From an uncultured Porphyromonadaceae bacterium (GTDB lineage Bacteria > Bacteroidota > Bacteroidia > Bacteroidales > Muribaculaceae): a stretch of 19,537 bases of DNA. This document shows positions 6,608 to 15,835 of the stretch, one piece after another. Position 1 is the stretch's first letter. The number at the start of each line of letters is the position of its first letter. The stretch spans positions 1-19,537 of the forward strand of contig UQLO01000042.1 of NCBI GenBank assembly GCA_900541865.1, given 5' to 3'. The notes under the pieces were generated by a model, which was not told where the DNA came from, did no database searches, and saw only the letters and a program-made list of their open reading frames with translations. Both the position numbers and the translations under genes were made by a program.

Positions 6608-7870
6608 GTGGGCACACTCTCGAAAATAAAGAAAAGCAAAGACGCCCGCACCCTGGCCGCCAACTTCGTCTATCTCTCGCTGCTGAAGGGCGTCTCGTTC
6701 CTGTTTCCTCTGATTACTCTTCCGTATTTGGCCAGGGTAATTGGAGCGGATATGTTCGGCGCCATCGCTTTCGCTGCTTCCATCATGGTCATCGTGGAAA
6801 CGGTCACCGACTGGGGCTTCAACTTCACCGCCACACGCGACGTGGCCAAGAACCGCGAGAATATCGGCGTAGTATCCGACATTTTCAGCCAGGTACTCTA
6901 TGCCCGCACGATACTGACCATCATATGTTTCGGCATCCTGCTGGTATGCATAGAGCTGATTCCGAGCATGGCGGAGTACCGCAAGCTGATGCTGCTGACC
7001 TTCCTCTACATACCGGGGCATATCCTGTTCCCGCAGTGGCTTTTCCAGGCCTTCGAGCAGATGCGCTACATCACCATCCTCACGTTGGTCGCCAAATGCG
7101 TCTTTACCGGTCTGGTGTTTGTGGTAATCAAAGAGCAAAGCGACTACGTCTATGAGCCGCTTCTTACCGCCTGCGGCTTCTTTGTCAGCGGCGCGGTGGC
7201 CCAGTATCTCATATACCACCGTTTCGGCATCCGGCTCCGCAAACCGCGAATGGGCGAAATCTACAGCCGCCTGCGGGCATCGACCGATATGTTCATCAGC
7301 CTGATTCTGCCTAATCTCTACACCAACTTCTCGGTGATTATCCTCAAATCGTACTGCGGAGACCTGGCCACGGGTATCTACAACGGCGGCCAGCGCTTCC
7401 AAAACATCATCGACCAGCTCACGGGCATACTCTCCCGTACCTTCTTCCCCTTCTTGGCGCGCAATCCAAACAAGCATCATATATATGTGGCCATCAGCGG
7501 CGGCATCGCCGTGGTGGCTGCACTGATGATGTACTTCGGCGCCGACCTGTTCGTGAAGATTTTCCTTACCCCTGAATTTGCTCCGGCTGCCACTGTGATG
7601 AAGATTTTCGCCATCACCCCCATCTTCCTATTCCTGATGAACACCTACGGCACCAACTACCTGGTGATTATCGGGAAGGAAAACATTCTGCGCAACATCA
7701 TCATAGTGGTGTCAATAATCGGTTTCGCCCTCACCTGGCTCCTCATCCCCAAGTACAGCTATATCGGCGCCACCGTAACGGTTACGGTGGTTTGGGGCGT
7801 GCGCGGTATCGTGACCTACATATACGCCAAAGTGGAGAAAAACAAACTCAACCCAGCGACAGCCAAATGA
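6608..7870 (+). CDS. wzx: Polysaccharide flippase (Wzx family)
   Basis: 420 aa with about 12 hydrophobic segments over its length and a MATE/MVF-like N-terminus (NFVYLSLLKGVSFLFPLITLPYLARVIGADMFG), the standard start of Wzx O-unit exporters. It would move lipid-linked repeat units across the inner membrane. The start is a GTG placed immediately after the previous stop (TAA then GTG), which suggests translational coupling. Its stop overlaps the next start (ATGA). Downstream Wzy and the initiating transferase complete a Wzx/Wzy-dependent set. Confidence 0.9.
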   Translation: MGTLSKIKKSKDARTLAANFVYLSLLKGVSFLFPLITLPYLARVIGADMFGAIAFAASIMVIVETVTDWGFNFTATRDVAKNRENIGVVSDIFSQVLYARTILTIICFGILLVCIELIPSMAEYRKLMLLTFLYIPGHILFPQWLFQAFEQMRYITILTLVAKCVFTGLVFVVIKEQSDYVYEPLLTACGFFVSGAVAQYLIYHRFGIRLRKPRMGEIYSRLRASTDMFISLILPNLYTNFSVIILKSYCGDLATGIYNGGQRFQNIIDQLTGILSRTFFPFLARNPNKHHIYVAISGGIAVVAALMMYFGADLFVKIFLTPEFAPAATVMKIFAITPIFLFLMNTYGTNYLVIIGKENILRNIIIVVSIIGFALTWLLIPKYSYIGATVTVTVVWGVRGIVTYIYAKVEKNKLNPATAK

Positions 7871-9003
7871 AAGTACTCGTTGCGGGAGACTTCGCTCCCG
7901 TCCACTATAGATTCCAAAAACTTGTTGCCGAGGGCGACTGCGCCGACATCCTCTCCAGGATTCCGGAGATAACATCGCGCCAGGATCTCTCCATCGTCAA
8001 CTTTGAGGCAACCGTCGCCGATCCGGAAAAGGACACCCCCATCGCCAAATGCGGGCCCAATATCCACACCTCGGCAAATGCCGTCGGCATGCTCAAACAG
8101 GCCGGTTTCGACCTGCTTACCCTGGCCAACAACCACATACTCGACTTCGGCAAGACGGCGCAGGACCGCGTCATCAAGCTTGCCCGCGAGAACGGGCTCG
8201 ACACAGTCGGCGCCGGCGACAATTTGGCCGATGCCGCCAAGATATACTATAAAAAGGTCGGCGACAAGACACTCGCCGTCGTCAACTGCTGCGAGCATGA
8301 GTTCACCATAGCAACCGACGACAGCGCAGGTGCGAATCCGATAGATCCTGTCGCACAGTACTACCAAATCAAGGAAGCACGCTCCAAAGCGGACTATGTG
8401 CTGGTTATCACCCACGGCGGTCACGAGCATTTCCAGCTGCCGAACCCGAAGATGCAGCAAACCTACCGCTACTTCGTCGACTGCGGCGCCGATGCCGTCG
8501 TCAACCATCACCAGCACTGCTACTCCGGTTACGAGGTTTACCGAGGCAAACCGATTTTCTACGGTCTGGGTAACTTCTGCTTTGATTCGCGCCTCCGCAT
8601 AACCGACCCGCTTTGGACAGAAGGTTTTATGGCGGAGCTAACCTTTGGCGACAGCATAGAGTTCAACCTAATCCCTTACACTCAATGCACGGCGCAGGAT
8701 TGTGCGGTAAGAATAATGGCCGACCGGACGGATTTCGACCGACGCATCGCCGATCTCAACGCCATAATCGCCGACCCGAAGCGACTCAAGGAAGAGGTCG
8801 AAAAATACTACGCCACCTGCTCGAAAAGCATACTTGAGCCCTTCGAGCCTTATACTGGCCGGTATTTCCGCGCCGCATTCAGCCGCGGCTGGCTGCCATC
8901 GCTCTTCTCCCGCAAAAAAGCGCTGGCAATCACAAACTACGTAAACTGCCAGGCGCATCTGGAAAAGCTCCGCTACGCCCTGACTCACAAAACGCGCCAA
9001 TGA
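7867..9003 (+). CDS. CapA-family (PGA_cap) metallophosphatase-like protein
   Basis: 378 aa, starting at the ATGA overlap with the flippase stop. Motifs of the CapA/PgsA calcineurin-like fold are in order: AGDFAP (Asp8), VNFEATVAD, LTLANNHILDFG, GAGDNLADA, THGGHEH, VNHHQHCYSGYEVYRGKPIFYGLGNF. These supply the usual metal ligands. The family is linked to poly-gamma-glutamate capsule synthesis in Bacillus but also occurs in many other polysaccharide loci with unproven function. I see no signal peptide or N-terminal membrane anchor, so a cytoplasmic location is likely. With the TupA-like neighbour it hints at an amino-acid-containing polymer. Confidence 0.85.
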   Translation: MKVLVAGDFAPVHYRFQKLVAEGDCADILSRIPEITSRQDLSIVNFEATVADPEKDTPIAKCGPNIHTSANAVGMLKQAGFDLLTLANNHILDFGKTAQDRVIKLARENGLDTVGAGDNLADAAKIYYKKVGDKTLAVVNCCEHEFTIATDDSAGANPIDPVAQYYQIKEARSKADYVLVITHGGHEHFQLPNPKMQQTYRYFVDCGADAVVNHHQHCYSGYEVYRGKPIFYGLGNFCFDSRLRITDPLWTEGFMAELTFGDSIEFNLIPYTQCTAQDCAVRIMADRTDFDRRIADLNAIIADPKRLKEEVEKYYATCSKSILEPFEPYTGRYFRAAFSRGWLPSLFSRKKALAITNYVNCQAHLEKLRYALTHKTRQ

Positions 9004-10214
9004 AAAAAGTACTGCCATATGCCGACTACGCTCCCACTCCCAAATCCTCTTGGATGTGGTGGGTGTACTTCGGGCTGTTCGTGATGTACTTCATGCAGGG
9101 CATACTCTATGCCGAGGGCAGCATACTGTCGACGGCATTCGGCGGTCTGCTCATCATCTTCGGCGGGTGGGAGGCTCTGCGTACCTTCTTGCGCCCCAGG
9201 CATCTGCCGGCCGCGCTTTGGTTCATAGCGGCCCTGTTCGTGCTTCTCACCATAGCCTTCGTGACCTCTCCGCGCTACCTCTTTGCGACGGCTCTCTACG
9301 ACTATATCGATACCCAAAGCCAATATAAAGGCGCATGTGCCTTTTTCCTCTCAACCTTCATTGGTTATCGCATAGGCCTGAAGCAGCAACTCTCGCAGAA
9401 GCAGATTCTGATTTCGGCAATTATTTTCGCCGCTCTAAACGTGCTGCTCTTCCTCAAAAATGCTGTGACAATGCAGCTCGAGCGCGGCACGGAGGAAAAT
9501 ACCAACAACTCCGCTTACAATTTTCTTTTCCTGCTGCCTTTCTGTGCCGTGCTTCTGGACCGCTACAAGCTGATAGCTGCTGCGCTTGCTTCGGCTGCAC
9601 TGGTGTTTGTAATGGCCGGTGCCAAACGCGGCGCCATCCTGTGTATGGCTCTGATGATACTGTGCTTCATTGTGTGGTATGGCCGCAACTACGGCATCAG
9701 CTTCAAGGCTGTGGTGCTTATGACGGTACTCTTAGTGGCCGGCGCGTGGTATGTGATGTACGCCTTCGAGAATAACCCGTACCTCCAGGAGCGCCTTGAT
9801 TCGACTATGGAGGGCAACTCGTCCGCTCGCGACATGCTCTACTACGATCTGTGGCGGCGCTGGACCTGGGAGCCCGACCTGCAGATTAAACTCTTCGGCC
9901 TCGGTACGGCCCAAACCGTACCCATCGCCGGCAACTTTGCCCACAACGACTGGCTCGAACTGCTTATCGACAACGGCCTTGTCGGTGCGCTCCTCTACGC
10001 TCTGATTATCATAAGCGCGGCCTGGACAATCGTACGTTCGCGCATTAGCCCTTACTGGAAGCTGTGCGTGATGTTGTGGATAGTATTCTGGCTGGCCAAA
10101 TCCATATTCTCGATGGGATATGTCAGCATTTTCGGCGGTATAACCATGCTATTTATGGGTATGGCCCTGGGCAACATCACCGCAATCAAAAAACTAAAAC
10201 GAACAAATGGCTGA
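9000..10214 (+). CDS. wzy: Wzy-type polysaccharide polymerase / O-antigen ligase family
   Basis: 404 aa of multi-spanning membrane protein (about 10-12 hydrophobic stretches). A large hydrophilic loop precedes GLGTAQTVPIAGNFAHNDWL (His315) and ELLIDNGLVGALLY, the signature of the Wzy_C/WaaL family, in which the loop His is functionally important. It probably polymerises repeat units in the periplasm. Polymerase is preferred over ligase because it sits beside Wzx in a capsule operon. It overlaps the CapA gene by ATGA and the next glycosyltransferase gene by 8 nt. Confidence 0.8.
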   Translation: MKKVLPYADYAPTPKSSWMWWVYFGLFVMYFMQGILYAEGSILSTAFGGLLIIFGGWEALRTFLRPRHLPAALWFIAALFVLLTIAFVTSPRYLFATALYDYIDTQSQYKGACAFFLSTFIGYRIGLKQQLSQKQILISAIIFAALNVLLFLKNAVTMQLERGTEENTNNSAYNFLFLLPFCAVLLDRYKLIAAALASAALVFVMAGAKRGAILCMALMILCFIVWYGRNYGISFKAVVLMTVLLVAGAWYVMYAFENNPYLQERLDSTMEGNSSARDMLYYDLWRRWTWEPDLQIKLFGLGTAQTVPIAGNFAHNDWLELLIDNGLVGALLYALIIISAAWTIVRSRISPYWKLCVMLWIVFWLAKSIFSMGYVSIFGGITMLFMGMALGNITAIKKLKRTNG

Positions 10215-11292
10215 AAAAGAAAACAAGCGCGTACTGCTTTTGATCGACCAGCTTGGCAGCGGTGGCGCCGAGCGCCAGCTCTGCTGCCTGGCCGGCTGCC
10301 TGCACGGAGCCGGCTACGACGTTCGCCTCTGCCGCTTCTATCCGGGAGGAGTGCATTATGCCGCCGACCTTGAAGCTGCCGGCGTTGAGCCTGAAGTTTT
10401 TGAGTCGGCTCGACGGGCATGGCGGAGACCATTTGCCATAGCTTCACTTGTACGCAAATGGAAACCCAAGGCGGTGATAGCCTTTCTTGACGGCACCGCT
10501 ATGGGAGCATGCCTTGCACGTATGCTGACACCATTCAACCTGCTGGTTTCTGAACGGAACACCACCCAAAACCTTTCGCGCCGCGAACGCGCCAAATTCT
10601 GGCTTTATAGAAGAGCGGACGCGGTGGTTTGCAACAGCCATTCGCAGTTGCGGTTTGTCAACGAACGTTTTCCCGAGCTCAACAGCAAGGCGGTCGCAAT
10701 CACTAATGCCTTGGACACAGAGCGTTTCTCCCCTGCCGCACACCCCCCAAAACTTAACCGACCTCGTGTGCTCACAACCGCACGCATAACTCCGCAAAAG
10801 AACGTTCTGACCTATTTGCGCGCTTTGGCCATTCTTAAGGCCGAAGGCGTAGACGCGCATTTCGAATGGTTCGGAACACCCTCCGACGAGAATTATCTCA
10901 ACCAAGTTCTCGCACTTAAGAAAGAGCTGGGGCTTGACAGTTACATAACCTTCCATGTTGGAGGAACCCGCGATGTAATATCGGAATACCGCAAATCATC
11001 GCATTTCATCCTTCCTTCGCTCTACGAAGGTTTCCCCAATGTGCTTTGCGAAGCTATGAGTTGCGGTTTGGTATGCACGGCATCGGCGGTGAGTGACTCG
11101 CCGGATATACTTTCCGACAAACGATTCCTCTTTGACCCTACCAAACCCGAGGCCATTGCATCGGCCATCAAAACCATGCTTGCGTTGAGTCCGAAAGAGA
11201 CTGCAGCAGCCGCGGCTGCCAACCGGGATGCTGTAAAAAGAATGTGTTCCTTGGAAAGTTTCACCAAGGCGTATATAAATTTGATTGATTAA
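10207..11292 (+). CDS. Glycosyltransferase family 4
   Basis: 361 aa with GT-B layout. The N-terminal half has the glycine-rich acceptor-side loop DQLGSGGAERQL (about 14-25). The C-terminal half has TTARITPQKN, which opens the donor domain, and YEGFPNVLCEAMSCG with the paired Glu274 and Glu282 of retaining GT4 enzymes. It probably adds a sugar from a nucleotide donor to the lipid-linked repeat unit at the cytoplasmic face. Donor and linkage cannot be assigned. The second half is visibly less GC-rich than the genes upstream, leading into the AT-richer ATPase gene. Confidence 0.9.
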   Translation: MAEKENKRVLLLIDQLGSGGAERQLCCLAGCLHGAGYDVRLCRFYPGGVHYAADLEAAGVEPEVFESARRAWRRPFAIASLVRKWKPKAVIAFLDGTAMGACLARMLTPFNLLVSERNTTQNLSRRERAKFWLYRRADAVVCNSHSQLRFVNERFPELNSKAVAITNALDTERFSPAAHPPKLNRPRVLTTARITPQKNVLTYLRALAILKAEGVDAHFEWFGTPSDENYLNQVLALKKELGLDSYITFHVGGTRDVISEYRKSSHFILPSLYEGFPNVLCEAMSCGLVCTASAVSDSPDILSDKRFLFDPTKPEAIASAIKTMLALSPKETAAAAAANRDAVKRMCSLESFTKAYINLID

Positions 11293-11304
11293 TAATCTAA
11301 GGCC

Positions 11305-12756
11305 ATGGCACGACAATTGACAACGCGAGGAATATTTTTGGGCTTGCCCGAGGCTGAGGTTGAGAATAGTCAGAATGACATTACCCAAGTCTTTATAGAC
11401 TGTACCGGTATCGACGAGGCAGTCAAAAATGGTAAATTTCTTATCTGTGGGCGCAAAGGCTCTGGCAAGTCCGCATATGCCATCTATGAAAAACGCCGCG
11501 ACAATATTGCGGATCAGCGACTCACCACTATTGTTCATAAAGAAGATTTCGCTCTTGAAGAACTTATAAATCACGAGGGCGCCGACTCAAATAAACGTAA
11601 CGTGCTATTCGAGTGGCTGATATTGGTAAAAATTGTCGATTTAATACTCGAATCTCGCATTGGAGAGTATCTTCAGGAAATTCGTTCGCTCAGTGAGTTC
11701 AAAACTAAAAATGCCGGCTTGTGCAAAATTGACCAATACAACATTGATTACATCCTTAACGAGAGTGAGGTTAATTTTGCCCCATTAAAATCGAAATTCG
11801 GCCTCATCAGGAGGCTTTTTGCAGCAAAAACAATTAAAGCCCCATTTTATAAAATGGTCGGGCCTCTTCGTCAGGTCATTATGGAAGTATTAAAGATGCC
11901 TGTCTTCGGCAAAGCTGATTTCAAGATTATTTTCGATGACCTCGATGTAAGATTTAAGTTGTCCGATAGCCGTGACCGCGAAATGCTCTCGGACCTCATT
12001 CGTATAGCAAAAAGGTATAATACTGAATATATCAACGGCACGTGCGCAAAAATTATTCTAATGCTGCGCGACGATATTATTGACAAACTTCCCGGCGAGG
12101 ACGGTGACCTTGCGAAAACAATATCCAGTGCTACCCACAAAATAAATTGGTATACTGTCGATACCTATGGCGACGGGCGGCATTCGTTGCTACGCAATAT
12201 GATTAACAAGCGCATAACTGCGGCAATGAGCCGCATGGGCCAAAATTGGAGTGATGTGAAAGACCCGTGGGCTAAGTTCGTAGAAACAACCATTGCGGAT
12301 AAACCATCGTTCAAATACGTTCTGGATTACACTTTCTATCTCCCCCGCGACTTGATGGCCATCTTCAAGGATATCGCGACCAAAAATATGAAGCTGCCTC
12401 TGTCGCAGACTGATATAGACCTTCTCATCACCGACTACTCACACGAAAAGAAACGTGAGATATGCGACGAATTAGCCGCTCATTTTCCGTATTCTCATAT
12501 AAATTCCATCATAGAGTTGCTTGCCAAGGTAGATGCTAAATACGACACTACCTACGATGACATCCGGGAATGGTTCGCTCAATCCGAGTTGGACATATCT
12601 ACCCTTCCCACCCTCATTGCACTCAATCTAATTATTCCGGTAGATAATAAAGGCAAGTTCTACTTCAATTATCGCGAAAGAATACCTACAGGCCACATAT
12701 CTTCTTACAAATTCACAGTACCCTACATCCTAACAAGATACTTCGAGTCTCGATGA
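11305..12756 (+). CDS. P-loop ATPase, Sll1717-like, of unknown role
   Basis: 483 aa. A Walker A motif GRKGSGKS lies at Gly49-Ser56 and a Walker B FKIIFDDLDV at Asp211/Asp212. The rest is mostly helical with no recognised enzyme domain. The opening (TTRGIFLGLPEAEVE) and overall plan resemble the Sll1717-type P-loop ATPases that are often seen among defence and accessory genes; that assignment is from memory, not a search. The gene is clearly AT-richer than its neighbours and has no obvious glycan function, so it looks like a later insertion. It is nevertheless embedded in the operon: it starts 12 nt after the GT4 stop, and its stop overlaps the next start by ATGA. It could be a defence gene, a regulator, or an unknown assembly factor. 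Confidence 0.6.
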   Translation: MARQLTTRGIFLGLPEAEVENSQNDITQVFIDCTGIDEAVKNGKFLICGRKGSGKSAYAIYEKRRDNIADQRLTTIVHKEDFALEELINHEGADSNKRNVLFEWLILVKIVDLILESRIGEYLQEIRSLSEFKTKNAGLCKIDQYNIDYILNESEVNFAPLKSKFGLIRRLFAAKTIKAPFYKMVGPLRQVIMEVLKMPVFGKADFKIIFDDLDVRFKLSDSRDREMLSDLIRIAKRYNTEYINGTCAKIILMLRDDIIDKLPGEDGDLAKTISSATHKINWYTVDTYGDGRHSLLRNMINKRITAAMSRMGQNWSDVKDPWAKFVETTIADKPSFKYVLDYTFYLPRDLMAIFKDIATKNMKLPLSQTDIDLLITDYSHEKKREICDELAAHFPYSHINSIIELLAKVDAKYDTTYDDIREWFAQSELDISTLPTLIALNLIIPVDNKGKFYFNYRERIPTGHISSYKFTVPYILTRYFESR

Positions 12757-13787
12757 AGGAAGAAAATCGAAAGCGCATCCTCGTGTTCGGCTACTTCGGC
12801 TACGTCAACAACCAGCTCGACGGCCAGACCATCAAAACCCGCGCCGTCTTCGACCTGCTGCGCAGCCGCTGCGACGACGCGGAAATCAGCACATTGGACA
12901 GCCAGGAGCTGCAGAGCCGCCCTTTGCGCACTCTCATTAAACTGTTAAAGGCGCCATTCGGCAAAGACGTCGTTTTCTATCTCCCGGGCCAAAACAATCT
13001 TCAGAAGTTCTTTCCTCTTTTCTTCAAATTGTGCCGACTGGCCAAATGTCGCATTGTCTACCCCGTGGTAGGAGGATGGCTCCCGGATTTCATAGCCGAC
13101 AAGCCGCAGTTGAGCGGCCCTCTGAAAGAAACAGACGGAGTATTGGTGGAATCCGAACGAATGGTGAAGCAACTTCAGGAACAAGGCTTTACAAACGTCG
13201 AAATTCTTGAGAATTTTAGGTCGACGAACTTTGTACCTAACTTTGAGAGCGCGGGAAAGGTACGTTTTGTCTTCATGGCGCGTCTTTGTGCCGAAAAAGG
13301 GTGCGACTTGATTCTTGAAGCGGTGGAGAAACTCAACAAGTCCTGTGCCGATTCGTTTATCGTGGACTTCTTCGGCCCCAAAATAAATGAATACGCCGAC
13401 GATTTTCAAGCACGCATAAAGAAACTGCCCAATGTCGCCTACCACGGCACGGTGCAGCCGCATGAAGTCTTTGAAACCTTGAACCAACGTGATTGCCTGT
13501 TGCTGCCGACATATTACGAAGGCGAAGGGTTCCCCGGGTCCATTGTCGACTCTTATTTCGCTGGAATTCCCGTGGTGGTCAGCAATTGGAAAGATCTCGC
13601 CGGATTCGTCGAAGAAGGCAAAACGGGATTTGTGATTCCTCCGAAAGACGCCGACGCTCTGGCCGCAACCATGGAACGCATAATAGCCGACCCCGGCTGC
13701 CTTGAGCCGATGAAGCGAGCCGCCTACGCCCGCAGCAGCCGCTACTCGGCCTCCGCCGCCTGGGACATCCTCAGCAAATACCTCTGA
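12753..13787 (+). CDS. Glycosyltransferase family 4
   Basis: 344 aa. The N-terminal ILVFGYFGYVNNQLDGQTIKT and C-terminal RFVFMARLCAEKGCDLI and TYYEGEGFPGSIVDSYFAGIPVV give the GT-B donor domain. In the usual E-x7-E pair the first Glu is Glu258, but the second position is Asp266 (GSIVDSYF), a conservative variant. It probably adds a sugar to the growing repeat unit in the cytoplasm. It overlaps the ATPase stop by ATGA. Confidence 0.85.
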   Translation: MKEENRKRILVFGYFGYVNNQLDGQTIKTRAVFDLLRSRCDDAEISTLDSQELQSRPLRTLIKLLKAPFGKDVVFYLPGQNNLQKFFPLFFKLCRLAKCRIVYPVVGGWLPDFIADKPQLSGPLKETDGVLVESERMVKQLQEQGFTNVEILENFRSTNFVPNFESAGKVRFVFMARLCAEKGCDLILEAVEKLNKSCADSFIVDFFGPKINEYADDFQARIKKLPNVAYHGTVQPHEVFETLNQRDCLLLPTYYEGEGFPGSIVDSYFAGIPVVVSNWKDLAGFVEEGKTGFVIPPKDADALAATMERIIADPGCLEPMKRAAYARSSRYSASAAWDILSKYL

Positions 13788-13811
13788 CAAAACGCTTATC
13801 TTACTTATAAC

Positions 13812-14597
13812 ATGCCTACTGAATCCAAGCTCGGGTTGGTGTCGATAGTGATGCCGACTTGGAACTGCGGGCGTTTCATCGCCCGGTCGATTGAGAGCGT
13901 GATGGCTCAGTCGTATCCCGATTGGGAGCTGCTGATTGTCGACGACTGCTCGACCGACGATACCCGCGCGGTGGTCGAAAAGTACACCGAGTCCGACCCG
14001 CGCATCCATTACCATTGCCTTGAAAGCAACTCCGGAGCCGCCGTTGCCCGCAATACGGCTCTTAGGATGGCCCGCGGCCGTTGGATTGCCTTCCTGGACA
14101 GCGATGACCTTTGGCTCCCCGAAAAACTCGAACGCCAACTCGCCTTCATGACCGAACGCAACTACGCCTTTTCCTACCACGCCTACACCGAAATAGACGA
14201 GGAGGACCGTCCGTTAGGCGTCCATGTTGGCGGCAAACGCCGCGTTAGCCGCCTGGAGATGTTCGCCTGCTGCTGGCCCGGGTGTCTGGCGGTTATGTAC
14301 GATGCCGAACGCATCGGTCTGATTCAGATTGAGAACGTCAAGAAAAACAATGACACGGCGCTATGGCTCAAAGCGATTCGCAAAGCTCCGTGCTACTTTC
14401 TCAACGAAGATCTCGCGCTCTACCGTCGCCGCAAAGGGTCCATCACTCCTCCCGGTATACGCGCGAAGATTGGCTGGCACTACAAGCTGTTCCGCCAGGC
14501 TGAGAAAATGAATCCTGTCGCATCCTCCATATGGATGTGCATCAATATTCTGGGAAATAGTTATAAGAAACTTTTTTACGTCAAGAAAATAAAATGA
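13812..14597 (+). CDS. Glycosyltransferase family 2
   Basis: 261 aa with the GT-A fold start SIVMPTWNCGRFIARSIESV, nucleotide-binding VDDCSTDDT (Asp44/Asp45) and the DXD-type metal motif DSDDLW (Asp96-Asp99). The overall form is like TuaG-type inverting transferases of teichuronic acid and capsule loci. It has no N-terminal membrane helix. A 24-nt gap separates it from the previous gene, and its stop overlaps the next start by ATGA. Donor sugar unknown. Confidence 0.9.
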   Translation: MPTESKLGLVSIVMPTWNCGRFIARSIESVMAQSYPDWELLIVDDCSTDDTRAVVEKYTESDPRIHYHCLESNSGAAVARNTALRMARGRWIAFLDSDDLWLPEKLERQLAFMTERNYAFSYHAYTEIDEEDRPLGVHVGGKRRVSRLEMFACCWPGCLAVMYDAERIGLIQIENVKKNNDTALWLKAIRKAPCYFLNEDLALYRRRKGSITPPGIRAKIGWHYKLFRQAEKMNPVASSIWMCINILGNSYKKLFYVKKIK

Positions 14598-15835
14598 GTG
14601 TTAGACGCAATATTCCGTTTTCGCCGCCGGATATGTCGGAGGCTGAAATAAGCGAGGTGGCCGAGGCGCTGAAGTCCGGCTGGATTACTACGGGTCCTAA
14701 AACCAAGGAGTTCGAGCATCTTATTTCGATGTGCTGCCAGACTGCTGTCTACGACTCCGAGGGCCGTCCGGAGCACACTACGGTGTGTCTCAACTCGGCC
14801 ACGGCGTGCATGGAGCTTGCTCTGCGCGTGCTGGGCATCGGCCCCGGCGATGAGGTGATTGTGCCGGCCTATACCTACACGGCCACTGCGAGCGCGGTGT
14901 GCCACGTGGGCGCCCGTCCGGTTATGGTCGACTGCGCGCCGGGCTCCTTCGAGATGGACTACGACCGTCTGGCCGATGCAATCACCGAGCGCACCAAGGC
15001 TGTGATGCCGGTCGATCTGGGCGGCATCGTTGCCGACTACGACCGTGTGTTCGCTGCAGTGGAGTCGCGCAAGCATCTGTTCCGCCCCTCCAACGAGCTG
15101 CAGGCCAACTTCGGCCGCTGCATCGTCATCGCCGACGCGGCGCACGCCTTCGGCGCTATGTGGCACGGCCGCATGTGCGGCCAAATCGCCGACTTCACTT
15201 CGTTCTCCTTCCACGCCGTCAAGAATCTGACCACGGCCGAGGGCGGCGCTCTGACCTGGCGCTCACGCCCCGGCATGGACAATGAGGCCATCTACAAGCA
15301 GCTTCAGCTTCTGAGCCTCCACGGCCAGAACAAGGACGCCCTGGCCAAGACGCGCCTTGGAGCCTGGGAGTACGACATCATCGGCACCTGGTACAAGTGC
15401 AACATGACCGACATCATGGCCGGCATCGGCCTGGCCCAGCTCAAGCGCTACCCGGAACTGCTTCGCCGCCGCCGTCAGCTCATCGAGCGCTACAACGTGG
15501 CTCTGGAAGGCTATCCCGTGGAGGTGCTCGACCACTACAGCAACGACCACTCTTCCAGCGGCCACCTCTATCTGGTGCGCATCAAGGGCGCTACCCTGGA
15601 GCAGCGCAACGCCGTGATCGAGCAGATGGCCGAGCGCGGCATCGCCACCAACGTGCACTACAAGCCGCTGCCGATGATGACGGCCTACAGGGAGCTGGGC
15701 TTCGACATCAAGGACTTCCCGAACGCCTACGCCCAGTTTGTCAACGAAATTACGCTGCCGCTCCACACCCGTCTGAGCGACGACGACGTTGAGTACATTC
15801 TGACTAACTTCACCGACATCATTTCCAAGCTTTGA
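14594..15835 (+). CDS. DegT/DnrJ/EryC1 sugar aminotransferase
   Basis: 413 aa PLP-dependent enzyme of the ArnB/PglE type. Visible marks: IPFSPPDMSEAEI (substrate-binding N-terminus), NSATACMELALR, GDEVIVPAYTYTATASAV, IADAAHAFGA and SFHAVKNLTTAEGG with the PLP lysine at Lys210. It transfers an amino group to a nucleotide-linked keto-sugar. No 4,6-dehydratase is seen in the window, so its keto-sugar substrate must come from elsewhere. It is placed directly before the initiating transferase, which suggests that the aminosugar is the first residue of the repeat. Confidence 0.9.
   Translation: MSVRRNIPFSPPDMSEAEISEVAEALKSGWITTGPKTKEFEHLISMCCQTAVYDSEGRPEHTTVCLNSATACMELALRVLGIGPGDEVIVPAYTYTATASAVCHVGARPVMVDCAPGSFEMDYDRLADAITERTKAVMPVDLGGIVADYDRVFAAVESRKHLFRPSNELQANFGRCIVIADAAHAFGAMWHGRMCGQIADFTSFSFHAVKNLTTAEGGALTWRSRPGMDNEAIYKQLQLLSLHGQNKDALAKTRLGAWEYDIIGTWYKCNMTDIMAGIGLAQLKRYPELLRRRRQLIERYNVALEGYPVEVLDHYSNDHSSSGHLYLVRIKGATLEQRNAVIEQMAERGIATNVHYKPLPMMTAYRELGFDIKDFPNAYAQFVNEITLPLHTRLSDDDVEYILTNFTDIISKL

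Noticed and set aside
5612..7480. Long minus-strand open frame opposite the TupA-like and flippase genes
   Set aside because: A shadow of GC-rich coding DNA; its translation has no recognisable domain, while the plus-strand genes are clear families with tight junctions.
7771..7789. Perfect 9-bp palindrome with one central base (CACCGTAAC and GTTACGGTG)
   Set aside because: It lies within the flippase coding region and encodes alternating Val and Thr; there is no second copy, promoter or other sign of a site.
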